Assembly: GCF_017114995.1 (NCBI RefSeq)
Contig: NZ_JABXKL010000066.1
Location: 116,606 to 180,605 of the forward strand
Direction of reading: 5' to 3'
DNA length: 64,000 bases
Source: Nostoc sp. NMS9
Lineage (GTDB): Bacteria; Cyanobacteriota; Cyanobacteriia; Cyanobacteriales; Nostocaceae
Each line of letters starts with the position of its first letter. The first letter of the stretch is position 1. The position numbers and the translations under genes were made by a program. Under the pieces are notes generated by a model. That model saw only the letters and a list, made by a program, of their open reading frames with translations, was not told where the DNA came from and ran no database searches. Shown in pieces: positions 45,295 through 54,216 of this stretch.

Positions 45295-46743
45295 ATGGTA
45301 ACAACCGCAGAAAAAACAAACATTGGTTACATTACCCAAATCATTGGCCCAGTTGTAGACGTTAAATTTCCCGGCGGGAAATTGCCACAAATCTACAACG
45401 CTTTGAAAATCGTTGGCACCAACGAAGCTGGACAGGAAATCAACATCACCGTTGAAGTACAGCAACTGCTGGGCGACAACCAGGTGCGGACTGTTGCGAT
45501 GAGTTCCACCGAAGGCTTAGTCCGCGGTTTTGAAGTGTCCGATACAGGCGCTCCTATCAACGTACCAGTTGGTAAAGCCACTTTGGGTCGAATTTTCAAC
45601 GTCCTTGGCGAACCTGTGGATAACAGGGGCCCTGTAAATGCTGAGGCAAGTTTACCCATCCACCGCTCTGCTCCCAAATTCACTGACCTGGAAACCAAGC
45701 CTTCCGTGTTTGAGACTGGGATTAAAGTTGTTGACCTTCTGACTCCCTATCGACGCGGCGGTAAGATTGGTCTGTTCGGTGGTGCTGGTGTTGGTAAGAC
45801 CGTCATTATGATGGAATTGATCAACAACATCGCTACCCAGCATGGTGGAGTATCCGTATTTGCTGGCGTGGGTGAACGCACCCGTGAAGGCAATGACCTC
45901 TACAACGAAATGATTGAGTCTGGGGTAATCAACAAAGACAACCTCAACGAATCAAAAATTGCTCTAGTTTACGGTCAAATGAACGAGCCACCCGGAGCCA
46001 GAATGCGGGTTGGTCTATCGGGATTGACAGTAGCAGAATACTTCCGGGATGTAAACAAGCAGGATGTGCTGCTGTTTATTGATAACATTTTCCGGTTTGT
46101 ACAAGCAGGTTCGGAAGTATCCGCGCTACTAGGTCGGATGCCTTCAGCGGTAGGATATCAGCCCACATTGGGAACCGATGTAGGTGAACTGCAAGAGCGG
46201 ATTACCTCGACTACCGAGGGTTCCATTACCTCCATTCAGGCAGTGTACGTACCTGCGGATGACCTCACCGACCCCGCACCTGCTACCACCTTCGCCCACT
46301 TGGACGGAACCACAGTACTGTCTCGGGGTTTGGCAGCTAAGGGAATTTACCCCGCAGTTGACCCCCTTGGTTCAACTTCCACCATGCTCCAGCCCAATAT
46401 TGTCGGTGACGAACACTACAATACTGCCCGTGCGGTGCAATCAACTCTGCAACGTTATAAAGAACTCCAAGACATTATCGCCATTCTCGGTCTAGATGAA
46501 TTGTCTGAAGAAGACCGTCTGATCGTCGCGCGGGCGCGGAAAGTTGAGCGTTTCTTGTCTCAGCCGTTCTTTGTGGCAGAAGTATTCACCGGTTCTCCTG
46601 GTAAGTACGTGAAGTTGGAAGACACCATCAAAGGGTTCCAAAAGATTCTGTCTGGTGAGTTAGATGCTCTACCAGAACAGGCTTTCTACTTGGTTGGCGA
46701 TATTAACGAAGCGATCGCCAAAGCTGAAAAAATCAAAGGTTAG
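45295..46743 (+). CDS. atpD: F0F1 ATP synthase subunit beta
   Basis: Catalytic beta subunit, 482 residues, full length (called atpB in plastid-style naming). It has the N-terminal beta-barrel, Walker A GGAGVGKTVIMMELI near residue 161, GERTREGNDLYNEM, Walker B VLLFIDNIFRF and DELSEEDR near residue 401, the lever that contacts gamma. It works in thylakoid and plasma membranes, making ATP from the proton gradient. In cyanobacteria the beta and epsilon genes form a unit separate from the main atp operon, as here. The TAG stop codon is the first triplet of a heptamer repeat array. Confidence 0.99.
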   Translation: MVTTAEKTNIGYITQIIGPVVDVKFPGGKLPQIYNALKIVGTNEAGQEINITVEVQQLLGDNQVRTVAMSSTEGLVRGFEVSDTGAPINVPVGKATLGRIFNVLGEPVDNRGPVNAEASLPIHRSAPKFTDLETKPSVFETGIKVVDLLTPYRRGGKIGLFGGAGVGKTVIMMELINNIATQHGGVSVFAGVGERTREGNDLYNEMIESGVINKDNLNESKIALVYGQMNEPPGARMRVGLSGLTVAEYFRDVNKQDVLLFIDNIFRFVQAGSEVSALLGRMPSAVGYQPTLGTDVGELQERITSTTEGSITSIQAVYVPADDLTDPAPATTFAHLDGTTVLSRGLAAKGIYPAVDPLGSTSTMLQPNIVGDEHYNTARAVQSTLQRYKELQDIIAILGLDELSEEDRLIVARARKVERFLSQPFFVAEVFTGSPGKYVKLEDTIKGFQKILSGELDALPEQAFYLVGDINEAIAKAEKIKG

Positions 46744-46917
46744 TCATTAGTCATTGGTCATTGGTCATTAGTCATTAGTCATTAGTTCAACTACTAATGA
46801 CTAATGGCAATTACAAAGGACAAATGACATAGACGCGCCAGCGGCTACTCTACGAGAACGCCAAAGGCGAACCCGCAGGGTAGGACAAAGGACGAAGGAC
46901 AAAGGACAAAAGACAAA
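46741..46917. repeat. Heptamer arrays and palindromic repeat between atpD and atpC
   Basis: Six heptamers of the TAGTCAT/TGGTCAT type (46741-46782) start exactly at the atpD stop. A palindromic dispersed repeat (GCGCCAGCGGCTACTCTACG) follows near 46834. Five heptamers of the GGACAAA type (46883-46917) then end at the A of the atpC start codon. The ribosome-binding region of atpC is therefore repeat-derived. Confidence 0.9.
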
Positions 46918-47330
46918 TGACATTAACCGTTCGTGTAATTTCCCCAGATAAAACAGTCTGGGATGCTCCAGCTGAAGAAGTCGTTTTGCCTAGCACTACT
47001 GGTCAACTAGGTATCCTAACTGGACACGCACCACTTTTGACTGCTCTAGATACTGGTGTCATGCGAGTTCGTGGCGCTAAAAATCAGAATTGGGAAGCGA
47101 TCGCTCTTTTGGGTGGCTTTGCCGAAGTCGAAGAAAATGAAGTGACAATTCTGGTTAACGGCGCTGAACGTGGTGACAAAATTAACCTTGATGAAGCTCG
47201 TACTGCTTACAACCAAGCAGAAGCACGTCTAAGTCAAGTGTCAGCAGACGATCGCCAAGCCCAAATTCAGGCAAACCAAGCCTTCAAACGCGCCCGCGCT
47301 CGGTTTCAAGCTGCTGGCGGTTCGGTCTAA
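46917..47330 (+). CDS. atpC: F0F1 ATP synthase subunit epsilon
   Basis: Epsilon subunit, 137 residues (also called atpE in cyanobacterial literature). The N-terminal beta-sandwich shows LTVRVISPDKTVWDAPAEEV and STTGQLGILTGHAPLLTALD. The C-terminal helical part is LDEARTAYNQAEARLSQV with QAFKRARARFQAAGG. It regulates ATPase activity and binds gamma. The nearest purine-rich element before the ATG is GGA about 10 bp upstream, within a heptamer array. A hairpin follows the stop, so the operon probably ends here. Confidence 0.98.
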   Translation: MTLTVRVISPDKTVWDAPAEEVVLPSTTGQLGILTGHAPLLTALDTGVMRVRGAKNQNWEAIALLGGFAEVEENEVTILVNGAERGDKINLDEARTAYNQAEARLSQVSADDRQAQIQANQAFKRARARFQAAGGSV

Positions 47331-47349
47331 TTTAACTTTCTATTTCAAC

Positions 47350-47390
47350 TTTGTAGGTTGGACATTACCCAACCTACAAATTATTTATTA
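47350..47390 (+). terminator. Hairpin terminator after atpC
   Basis: A perfect 12-bp stem TTTGTAGGTTGG / CCAACCTACAAA with a 7-nt loop is followed by TTATTTATT. The U-tract is imperfect, so it could also act as a dispersed TAGGTTGG element. Confidence 0.6.
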
Positions 47391-47482
47391 AATTTAAAAA
47401 AATTACGTCAAGTTTAAGAAATAGAGGCTAGCCTTAGTGAAGTGTTAACTTAGCTAATTAGTTGCCCAGATGGGCACAGATT

Positions 47483-49615
47483 ATGAAAAGGTTTTCATCT
47501 TTACTTGGTACTCGTAAACAAAATAAGGTAGCTAGCTTTGCAGCATCTGTCGTAGCAACCTTAGCAATGGCTGCGCCAACGTCTTCTCTACGAGACGCTA
47601 CGCGAATGACGATTGCTGTAAGTATTCACCCTGCCAATGCGACTTCTGTAAAAACAACTACTGCATCAGTCCAGCTAAATCAGACCACACCAAATATTGC
47701 TCAGTTACAAACTAGCAGGACTCAATATCAAGCTGCTGGAATTGACCCTGTTGTACTGGTTCCCATTCTACTTGTTGGCGGTTTAGTTATATTTGTGCCC
47801 CTATTCTTTGGTGGACTTGTAGTAATTGGCGAACGTGAAGTCGGTATTGTAGTTAGAAAATTTACCCTTTCTGGGCGCGGACTCCCCGCCGGCAGTCTGA
47901 TAGCCCTCAACGGCGAAGCTGGCTTGCAGGCAGATACTTTAGCTCCTGGTTGGCACTGGGGCTATTGGCCTTGGCAGTATTCTGTAAAGAAAGAACCGGT
48001 AATTGTTGTTCCCCAAGGGGAAATCGCTTTGATTGTGGCGGCAGATGGAGCATCCAACCCACCAGAGCGGATTTTGGGTAAAATTGTCAGTTGTGACAAC
48101 TTCCAAGATGCTCGAAAATTCCTCGCCCAAGGTGGGGAAAAAGGGCGGCAAATGGGTTTTCTTACGGCTGGTACGTACCGGATTAATACTGCCCTGTTTA
48201 AAGTCATCATGGCAGCAAATTCCAGCGCTCATGGCATGACTCCAGAACAGTTGCGAGTGTATAGTCTGGCATCTGACAAAGTTGGCATCGTCACTACTTT
48301 AGATGGCGTGCCAATTTCCGCAGGTGAACTCGCAGGCGCGATAATTGACGGACACGACAACTTCCAAAATGGTCAGAAATTTATTAATGGCGGTGGGCGG
48401 CGAGGTTTACAAGAACAGATATTGCTTTCTGGTTCTTGGAACTTGAATCCTTGGTTTGTCCAAGTTGAGCAAGTACCAATGACGGAAATTCCCATTGGGT
48501 ATGTGGGTGTGGTGATTTCTTTCGTGGGTAAAGCACATCAAGATGTCAGTGGTGCAGCTTTCACCCACGGTAACTTGGTTAATCCTGGACATAAGGGCGT
48601 ATGGATCGAACCGCTGTATCCTGGCAAGCACCCAATTAATTCCCGGATTATGAAGATGGAACTGGTGCCAACGACCAACATTGTATTAAATTGGTCAGAC
48701 CGTACCGAACGCCACAGCTATGATGCTCAACTAGCTTCCTTGACAGTGCGATCGCGTGATGGGTTTGCCTTTGATTTGGAAGTAGCACAAATTATCCATG
48801 TGGGTGCTTTGGATGCCCCGAAGGTAATTTCTCGCGTTGGTGCAATGCAAAATCTGGTAGACCATGTATTAGAACCGACCATCGGAAATTATTTCCGCAA
48901 CTCAGCCCAAGACTATACTGTACTAGACTTTCTGACTGCTCGGAGTGAACGGCAAGCTGAGGCTGCTGAGTATATTAAAACAGCATTACGGGCTTATGAC
49001 GTGCAAGCGATCGACACCCTCATTGGTGATATTCAGCCACCAGCGTCGTTAATGCAGACACAGACAGACCGGAAAATTGCTGAAGAAGAACGCAAGACTT
49101 ATGAAGTCCAGCAGATGGCGCAAACCCAACGGCAGCAACTTGTCCGGGAAACGGCACTGGCTAATATCCAGCAAGAAATGGTGAAATCGGAGCAGAGTGT
49201 ACATATTGCTGACCTAAAAGCCCAAGCCCAAATCAAAGAGGCGAACGGTGAAGCTGAGGGGACAAAACTCCGGACAATTGCTGAAGCAGAAGGTATTCGG
49301 GCCACAGGTAACGCCAAAGCTGAAACCTACCGCGCTGGTGTGGAAGCCTTGGGGCCACAAGGTTATACAGCAATGCAACTGATGCAGATTATCGGCGATC
49401 GCAATGTCCGCTTGATTCCAGATGTCTTAGTTGGCAGCAATGGCAGCAATAACGGCTTAGTGGATGGGCTACTATCGATGATTTTATGGAATCAAACTGG
49501 TAAGGGTGAATTGACACCAACACCTTTGCATCCACAACCGATAGTTACCCAAGCACAACCAACCTCAGAAAACGGTTATCCACCTATAGTTGTGAATTTT
49601 CCTGTAGATAAGTAA
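47483..49615 (+). CDS. SPFH/flotillin-like membrane protein
   Basis: A 710-residue protein with one transmembrane helix (VVLVPILLVGGLVIFVPLFF), then an SPFH/band-7 type domain (VIGEREVGIVVRKFTLSGRG, VPMTEIPIGYVGVVISFVGK, VRSRDGFAFDLEVAQIIHVG). A long coiled coil rich in Ala, Glu and Gln follows (RKIAEEERKTYEVQQMAQTQ to about GTKLRTIAEAEGIRATGNAK). Such proteins oligomerise into membrane rings or microdomains. The N-terminal stretch SSLRDATRM comes from a dispersed palindromic repeat. The ATG is preferred to a TTG seven codons upstream. It stands alone, transcribed in the same direction as atpC. Confidence 0.88.
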   Translation: MKRFSSLLGTRKQNKVASFAASVVATLAMAAPTSSLRDATRMTIAVSIHPANATSVKTTTASVQLNQTTPNIAQLQTSRTQYQAAGIDPVVLVPILLVGGLVIFVPLFFGGLVVIGEREVGIVVRKFTLSGRGLPAGSLIALNGEAGLQADTLAPGWHWGYWPWQYSVKKEPVIVVPQGEIALIVAADGASNPPERILGKIVSCDNFQDARKFLAQGGEKGRQMGFLTAGTYRINTALFKVIMAANSSAHGMTPEQLRVYSLASDKVGIVTTLDGVPISAGELAGAIIDGHDNFQNGQKFINGGGRRGLQEQILLSGSWNLNPWFVQVEQVPMTEIPIGYVGVVISFVGKAHQDVSGAAFTHGNLVNPGHKGVWIEPLYPGKHPINSRIMKMELVPTTNIVLNWSDRTERHSYDAQLASLTVRSRDGFAFDLEVAQIIHVGALDAPKVISRVGAMQNLVDHVLEPTIGNYFRNSAQDYTVLDFLTARSERQAEAAEYIKTALRAYDVQAIDTLIGDIQPPASLMQTQTDRKIAEEERKTYEVQQMAQTQRQQLVRETALANIQQEMVKSEQSVHIADLKAQAQIKEANGEAEGTKLRTIAEAEGIRATGNAKAETYRAGVEALGPQGYTAMQLMQIIGDRNVRLIPDVLVGSNGSNNGLVDGLLSMILWNQTGKGELTPTPLHPQPIVTQAQPTSENGYPPIVVNFPVDK

Positions 49616-49951
49616 CATTGGCAACATCTGGTAGGGGCGTAGATATGTGCATACGTGTCAACTTAACGTGAAACCCGCTTGGTGATAACGTTTTACCCTC
49701 ACCCCCAGCCCCTCTCCCCAGGGAGAGGGGAGCCTGAGATTTAATTCCCCTTCTCCCTTGAGAGAAGGGGTTAGGGGATGAGGGCGTGAGGTGATGTGTA
49801 AAACACCTACCTGATATAGCTTTCAGCTTAAGTTGATACCAATGAGATATGTGCGCCCCCAATACGGTTTGGATAAGCAGAGGAGGCAAGGGAGGAAATA
49901 GTTGCAACGAGCCACGTTCAGCCTCTTCTCCCAAACTAAAATTCAATCGTT
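49616..49951. repeat. Intergenic dispersed repeats
   Basis: No gene seen. A CCCCTCTCCCCAGGGAGAGGGG-type palindrome lies around 49705-49735 with related CTTCTCCCTTGAGAGAAGGG after it. Two pieces of the GTGTCAACTTAA family (about 49658 and 49828) also occur at 62.6 and 63.6 kb. Confidence 0.7.
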
Positions 49952-50614
49952 TTACCTTCTAATTGTCCGTCGCTCAAGATAGATTCGCTCTACATCAGAA
50001 CGAGCAGCTATCGTTTGGATTAACAAAGGGGTGACTTCCGCCACCACAATTGGTGTATAAAGAGACTGATAAATGACCCGCTGGTTACTTTCCTTAAGTT
50101 GGTTTACAAGAGGTTGCTGAATTGCCTCATAGTGAGATTTAAGAGTATTTAAGTGATTTTGATGCTCAGTGCGGTTCGATCCTCGATAAGGCTGAACTGT
50201 TTCTTCTTTTAGATGAAAAATGACTCTGATAGGGCTATTGCTTCCTTGACTAATGCGGTTAGCTAATTCGGTTTCCAATTTGCCAACGAAGCCTTTATTG
50301 TTGATTGCTTGAATAGCCTGCTCTAACACTTCCTGACTAATTTGATTGCCAGCAGCATCAAGGGATACACCATAGATATTGCCTTGGGTATCTATTAGCT
50401 TAAACCGCATGATTCCAGTATCAGCTAGAGTTGCTTTGTTAACTACACTGAGGTGTTCAGCCGCGATACCTGTAGTCTTAGAAACCTCTAACTTAGCTTT
50501 TTCAGCTAAATTGTTTAATGTCTGGTTTCCTGAGAGCGGAAGGCTAAAGGCTACTGTAGGCACAAATGAGATAATAGCAGATAAGCAAATGGTTAGACCT
50601 AAGAACTTCTGCAT
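49952..50614 (-). CDS. Exported stand-alone subtilase propeptide (I9-like) protein
   Basis: A 220-residue protein with a Sec signal peptide (FLGLTICLSAIISFVPTVAFS). A PepSY-like middle region follows (MRFKLIDTQGNIYGVSLDAAG). The C-terminal stretch reads like the inhibitory prodomain of subtilisin-family proteases (VIFHLKEE, PLVNQLKES, LYTPIVVAEVTPLLIQTIAA, DVERIYLERR). The protein stops where the S8 catalytic domain would begin. It may be a stand-alone protease inhibitor or the remnant of a truncated protease gene; no protease follows downstream. Confidence 0.65.
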   Translation of the reverse strand: MQKFLGLTICLSAIISFVPTVAFSLPLSGNQTLNNLAEKAKLEVSKTTGIAAEHLSVVNKATLADTGIMRFKLIDTQGNIYGVSLDAAGNQISQEVLEQAIQAINNKGFVGKLETELANRISQGSNSPIRVIFHLKEETVQPYRGSNRTEHQNHLNTLKSHYEAIQQPLVNQLKESNQRVIYQSLYTPIVVAEVTPLLIQTIAARSDVERIYLERRTIRR

Positions 50615-50740
50615 CTTGATAACAAGCTATTTTTACTAGTATTTTTTAGCAATTTTTATACTTGATCGTAAACAGTTCCGAGTTCTAAGTAACTAAAAAC
50701 AGTTATATTTTATTGTAGATGCTGTGTAGGCAAAGAAATT

Positions 50741-52531
50741 TTGCTTTTACAAGAACGTTATCGTTTACTCAAGCAGATTAGTAAAGGGGGATTCTGTAAA
50801 ACCTTCCTCGCTGTAGATGAAGGTGAGTTTCCGCCAGTTCCTTGCGTTGTTCAAGAATTATTGCTGGAAGATGAAACATTTAAAAATTTTCAGCAAAAGG
50901 CGCAAAAGCTAGAGGAATTAGGAAAGCATCCCCAAATTCCCACGTTATTAAATTATTTTCAGCAGAAGGGACATTTTTATTTAGTGCAGGAGTTTATTGC
51001 AGGCACTAATTTAGCTCAGGTGGTTGAAGAAGAAGGCGCTTTTAATGAAACTCAGATTTGGCAACTTTTAGAAGATTTATTGCCAGTTTTTCAGTTTATT
51101 AGTGATCGCAACATCATTCACCGCGATATTAAACCCCAAAATATCATCCGTAGATCCCCAATTACCAAGAAGGGGGATTTCGTCATAGTCGATTTTTCCA
51201 CTGCGAAAATCTTCACAGAAATCGATCGGCTAACATTTGAAACCAGTATCGGCAGTCCAGAATACGCTGCACCAGAGCAGACGAAGGGAAAAGCCGTTTT
51301 TGCTAGTGATTTATATAGCTTGGGTGTAACTTGCATTTACTTACTTACCCAGATTTCTCCCTTTGATTTATTTGATATTGCAAATGATTGCTGGGTTTGG
51401 CAACAATATCTTACTACTAAGGTAAGCGATGTCTGGCGACAAGACTCAAAGAGTCTACGCTTGGAGCAAATTCTCGACAAGCTGCTGCAAAATTCTGTTA
51501 ACCGTCGCTTTCAATCGGCTGATAAAGTTATGCAAGCAATGGGTATGGAATCTAAAACTCAAAATTTGAAATTACCAAATCCTCCTTGGCGATGCTTGGA
51601 TACCCTAACTGAGCATTCTGGAACATTGAGTAGTGTGAATGCCCTTGCCATTAGTCCTGACGGTTACACTTTAGCCAGTGGTAGTGATGATAAAAACATC
51701 AAGTTGTGGGATTTAAATACCCAAAAAGTCCTAGCTAGCTTATCAGGACACTCACACGCAGTAAAATCAGTTGCCTTCAGTCCTGATGGGAAAATTCTGG
51801 CAACTGCTAGCGATGATAAAACTATCAAATTGTGGGAGGTTGAGACATTAAAGGAAATCTGCATCCTATTAGGACACTCACACGCAGTAAAATCAGTTGC
51901 TTTCAGTCCAGATGGGCAGATTCTCGCTAGTGGTAGCTGGGATAAAACAGTCAAACTTTGGGATGTAAATACTGGCACAGAAATTTGTACCATAACTGGA
52001 CACCAATTACAGGTAAATTCAGTAGCATTTAGTCCCCAAGGACAGCTTTTAGCCAGCGCTAGTTATGACAGAACAATTCGCTTGTGGCAGATACCTGTAT
52101 TAGAAGGTTCCCAGAGAGAATTTCAAAACCGCCCATGCTATAGCTTGTTAAGCACCCTTTCGGGTCATGCATGGGCGGTTTTGACAGTCGCTTTTAGTCC
52201 CAATGGGAAAATTTTGGCGACGGGTAGTGATGATAACACTATTAAATTGTGGGAGGTAAACACTGGTCAGCTAATTTGCACATTTGTAGGCCATTCTTGG
52301 TCTGTGGTAGCTGTGGCTTTTAGTGCCGATGGTGAAACGCTCCTAAGCGCAAGTTGCGACAAAACAGTTAAACTTTGGAGGGTAAGCACAGCAGAAGAGA
52401 TTGCTACTCTCTCTGGTCATGTAGACTCAGTATCTGCTGTTGCTGTGAGCAAAGTTACACAATTAATTGCAAGCGGCAGCCGGGACAAGACTATCAAACT
52501 GTGGCAGCTTGTAGAACAGGACAATAGCTAA
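50741..52531 (+). CDS. Ser/Thr protein kinase-like protein with seven WD40 repeats
   Basis: A 596-residue fusion. The kinase domain (about 5-265) has the glycine loop ISKGGFCKTFLAV and catalytic HRDIKPQN, but two key positions are altered. The invariant lysine appears replaced by Gln38 (CVVQELLLE), and DFG is DFS (Asp151). The APE-type motif is YAAPEQTKG. Seven WD40 units follow (LSGHSHAVKSVAFSPDGKIL, DKTIKLW), enough for one propeller. Units 2 and 3 share near-identical DNA, showing recent duplication. Start is TTG; no ATG or GTG lies in frame upstream. A perfect 16-bp inverted repeat lies inside the fourth to fifth unit. Confidence 0.88.
   Translation: MLLQERYRLLKQISKGGFCKTFLAVDEGEFPPVPCVVQELLLEDETFKNFQQKAQKLEELGKHPQIPTLLNYFQQKGHFYLVQEFIAGTNLAQVVEEEGAFNETQIWQLLEDLLPVFQFISDRNIIHRDIKPQNIIRRSPITKKGDFVIVDFSTAKIFTEIDRLTFETSIGSPEYAAPEQTKGKAVFASDLYSLGVTCIYLLTQISPFDLFDIANDCWVWQQYLTTKVSDVWRQDSKSLRLEQILDKLLQNSVNRRFQSADKVMQAMGMESKTQNLKLPNPPWRCLDTLTEHSGTLSSVNALAISPDGYTLASGSDDKNIKLWDLNTQKVLASLSGHSHAVKSVAFSPDGKILATASDDKTIKLWEVETLKEICILLGHSHAVKSVAFSPDGQILASGSWDKTVKLWDVNTGTEICTITGHQLQVNSVAFSPQGQLLASASYDRTIRLWQIPVLEGSQREFQNRPCYSLLSTLSGHAWAVLTVAFSPNGKILATGSDDNTIKLWEVNTGQLICTFVGHSWSVVAVAFSADGETLLSASCDKTVKLWRVSTAEEIATLSGHVDSVSAVAVSKVTQLIASGSRDKTIKLWQLVEQDNS
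52123..52184. repeat. Perfect 16-bp inverted repeat inside the kinase-WD40 gene
   Basis: Arms TCAAAACCGCCCATGC and GCATGGGCGGTTTTGA are separated by 30 nt. The reading frame continues through (QNRPCYSLLSTLSGHAWAVL) between two WD40 units. Confidence 0.85.
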
Positions 52532-52541
52532 TTTTGTAATA

Positions 52542-52841
52542 TCAAGCGCTACCTGTAAAGGCAACTTCTGGAAATTTCAACTGAGCTTCTGCCATTGGAC
52601 GGTTTCTACCTTCCTCTTGCCAGTAGTTAATCACTTCTGTCGCTTTGTTAAGCAACTCAACACGATCCAGGTCAGTAATCCAATGTTTGGACTCTAATTC
52701 CTTTTTTAACTCTTCCCAGGCGTCATTTCTGGGCCAAAAAAAGTACTTAGTCAAAGGACTGGTGCCTTTGCCTACAACTTGATCGACTGCTAGAGCAACG
52801 TTCTCGTCTAACCACAGAATTTTCAAAATAAACTTGGTCAA
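52542..52841 (-). CDS. 30S ribosomal protein PSRP-3/Ycf65
   Basis: A 99-residue ribosomal protein found in cyanobacteria and plastids. The whole chain matches the family: MTKFILKILWLDENVALAVD, SPLTKYFFWPRNDAWEELK, HWITDLDRVELLNKATEVIN and WQEEGRNRPMAEAQLKFPEV. It is a housekeeping gene convergent with the kinase-WD40 gene, with stops about 10 bp apart. Confidence 0.95.
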   Translation of the reverse strand: MTKFILKILWLDENVALAVDQVVGKGTSPLTKYFFWPRNDAWEELKKELESKHWITDLDRVELLNKATEVINYWQEEGRNRPMAEAQLKFPEVAFTGSA

Positions 52842-53073
52842 TCACACCTCCGGGAATTTCCGGGCATTACTTAACTAGGATAGCGATCGCTTATTTTAAC
52901 GCAATACTCTATCAAATGACCAAACAGTGATTGAGAATGGGCTACCATAAGGTTTAGTCGGCGCTAACTAAAAATGCTGATGACCGAAACAGACTCATGA
53001 TACAGAACAAGTAAATTTGTTTATGGGAATCATTAATTTTGAATTTTGAATTTTGAATTCGGAGCGAAGCGAC

Positions 53074-53505
53074 GTGACTGCCCAACTACCTCAATCTCCA
53101 ATCACATCTGGTTCAGATTTGTATGAGCAAGACTTTTACCTGTGGATTCAAACCACAGCAGAACTGCTCAAGCAAAAGAATTTCACACAACTGGACTTAG
53201 ACAACCTGATTGAAGAAATTGAAACAATAGGTAGGAGTGAAAAGAAAGCACTCAGAAGCAATTTGGAAATGGTGCTAATGCATCTATTAAAGTATAAGTA
53301 TCAAGCCGAGAAGCGCTCTGGTAGTTGGCGAGCAACAATTCGGGAGCATCGCAAACGCCTCAGACAAGCTCTAGAAGAAAGTCCTAGCCTTAAACCTTAT
53401 TTTGATGAGGTTTTCGGGCAGTGTTATGACCATGCTAGGCTGTTAGCTGCTGATGAAACTGAATTGGCTGTGGCTATTTTTCCTGAAAAATCTCCCTTAC
53501 ACTAG
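53074..53505 (+). CDS. DUF29 family protein
   Basis: A 143-residue member of the DUF29 family, abundant in cyanobacteria: LYEQDFYLWIQTTAELLKQK, DLDNLIEEIETIGRSEKKAL, LMHLLKYKYQAEKRSGSWRA and REHRKRLRQALEESPSL. It is helical, with no signal peptide; function is unknown. The GTG start with GGAG 9 bp upstream lies in the same dispersed repeat that provides the start of the OGT-like gene at 5804, so the initiation site is repeat-derived. Confidence 0.87.
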   Translation: MTAQLPQSPITSGSDLYEQDFYLWIQTTAELLKQKNFTQLDLDNLIEEIETIGRSEKKALRSNLEMVLMHLLKYKYQAEKRSGSWRATIREHRKRLRQALEESPSLKPYFDEVFGQCYDHARLLAADETELAVAIFPEKSPLH

Positions 53506-53537
53506 AGCAAGTCCTCAACTCTGATTTTTTGCCGGAG

Positions 53538-54164
53538 TCATAATCTCACGCTCTTGCTTGGATGAATAATCAGTGAAAGCAAGCCATCAATGAGGCGATC
53601 GCCCTCTATTGGTATAATATCTCCACCATGCAGCAGATTTCGCGTAGTCACAATATGGAGGAGCGTTCCGATAAAGGTTCGGGCTGCAACTTCTGGGTCG
53701 GCAAGCTGAAGTTTAGGATGAGTAGCAAAGTATTGGGTGATAAAGTCAAGATTTGGTTTCTCAACATTTTGGAGAAAAGCGCGTCCTAATTCTGGAAAGC
53801 GACCTGATTCACCAATGACAATTCGGAAAAGTGCTATATCTTGCGGGTTTTCAGCAGCACAGTTAAGCATTTTAGTAGCATGACGTTTCAAGAATACAAC
53901 GGGTTCTTCATGGGATGAGGGAAAGTCTTGTTGCTCAAAAAAGTTTACTTTCTCTGCCATTCGTTGGATTAGGGCGGTAAACAATGTCTCCTTATCGGCA
54001 AAGCGTCGGTAAACTGTGGCTTTAGAAACCCCTGCGGCTGCCACAATTTTATCGATCCTGGCTCCTGCATAGCCATGCTCCATAAACTCCTGCATCGCTC
54101 CACGCAGAATTGCTTCAGTTTTTTCGGGCGATAACTCCCGCTCAACACTCTTAACGTTACTCAT
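53538..54164 (-). CDS. TetR/AcrR family repressor of the NDH-2/RND operon
   Basis: Transcription factor of 208 residues. The N-terminal helix-turn-helix is clear: EFMEHGYAGARIDKIVAAAG followed by VSKATVYRRFADKETLF. The C-terminal ligand-binding domain is all helical (FFEQQDFPSSHEEPVVFLKR, EVAARTFIGTLLHIVTT). It is divergent from the efflux genes with an inverted repeat between, so it probably represses them and itself until an inducer binds. The ATG is chosen; a GTG one codon earlier is possible. Confidence 0.92.
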   Translation of the reverse strand: MSNVKSVERELSPEKTEAILRGAMQEFMEHGYAGARIDKIVAAAGVSKATVYRRFADKETLFTALIQRMAEKVNFFEQQDFPSSHEEPVVFLKRHATKMLNCAAENPQDIALFRIVIGESGRFPELGRAFLQNVEKPNLDFITQYFATHPKLQLADPEVAARTFIGTLLHIVTTRNLLHGGDIIPIEGDRLIDGLLSLIIHPSKSVRL

Positions 54165-54216
54165 CACTCAATTTCCCGCTTTGCTGGGCATCCACTAACA
54201 CTATTGACTGATTTCT

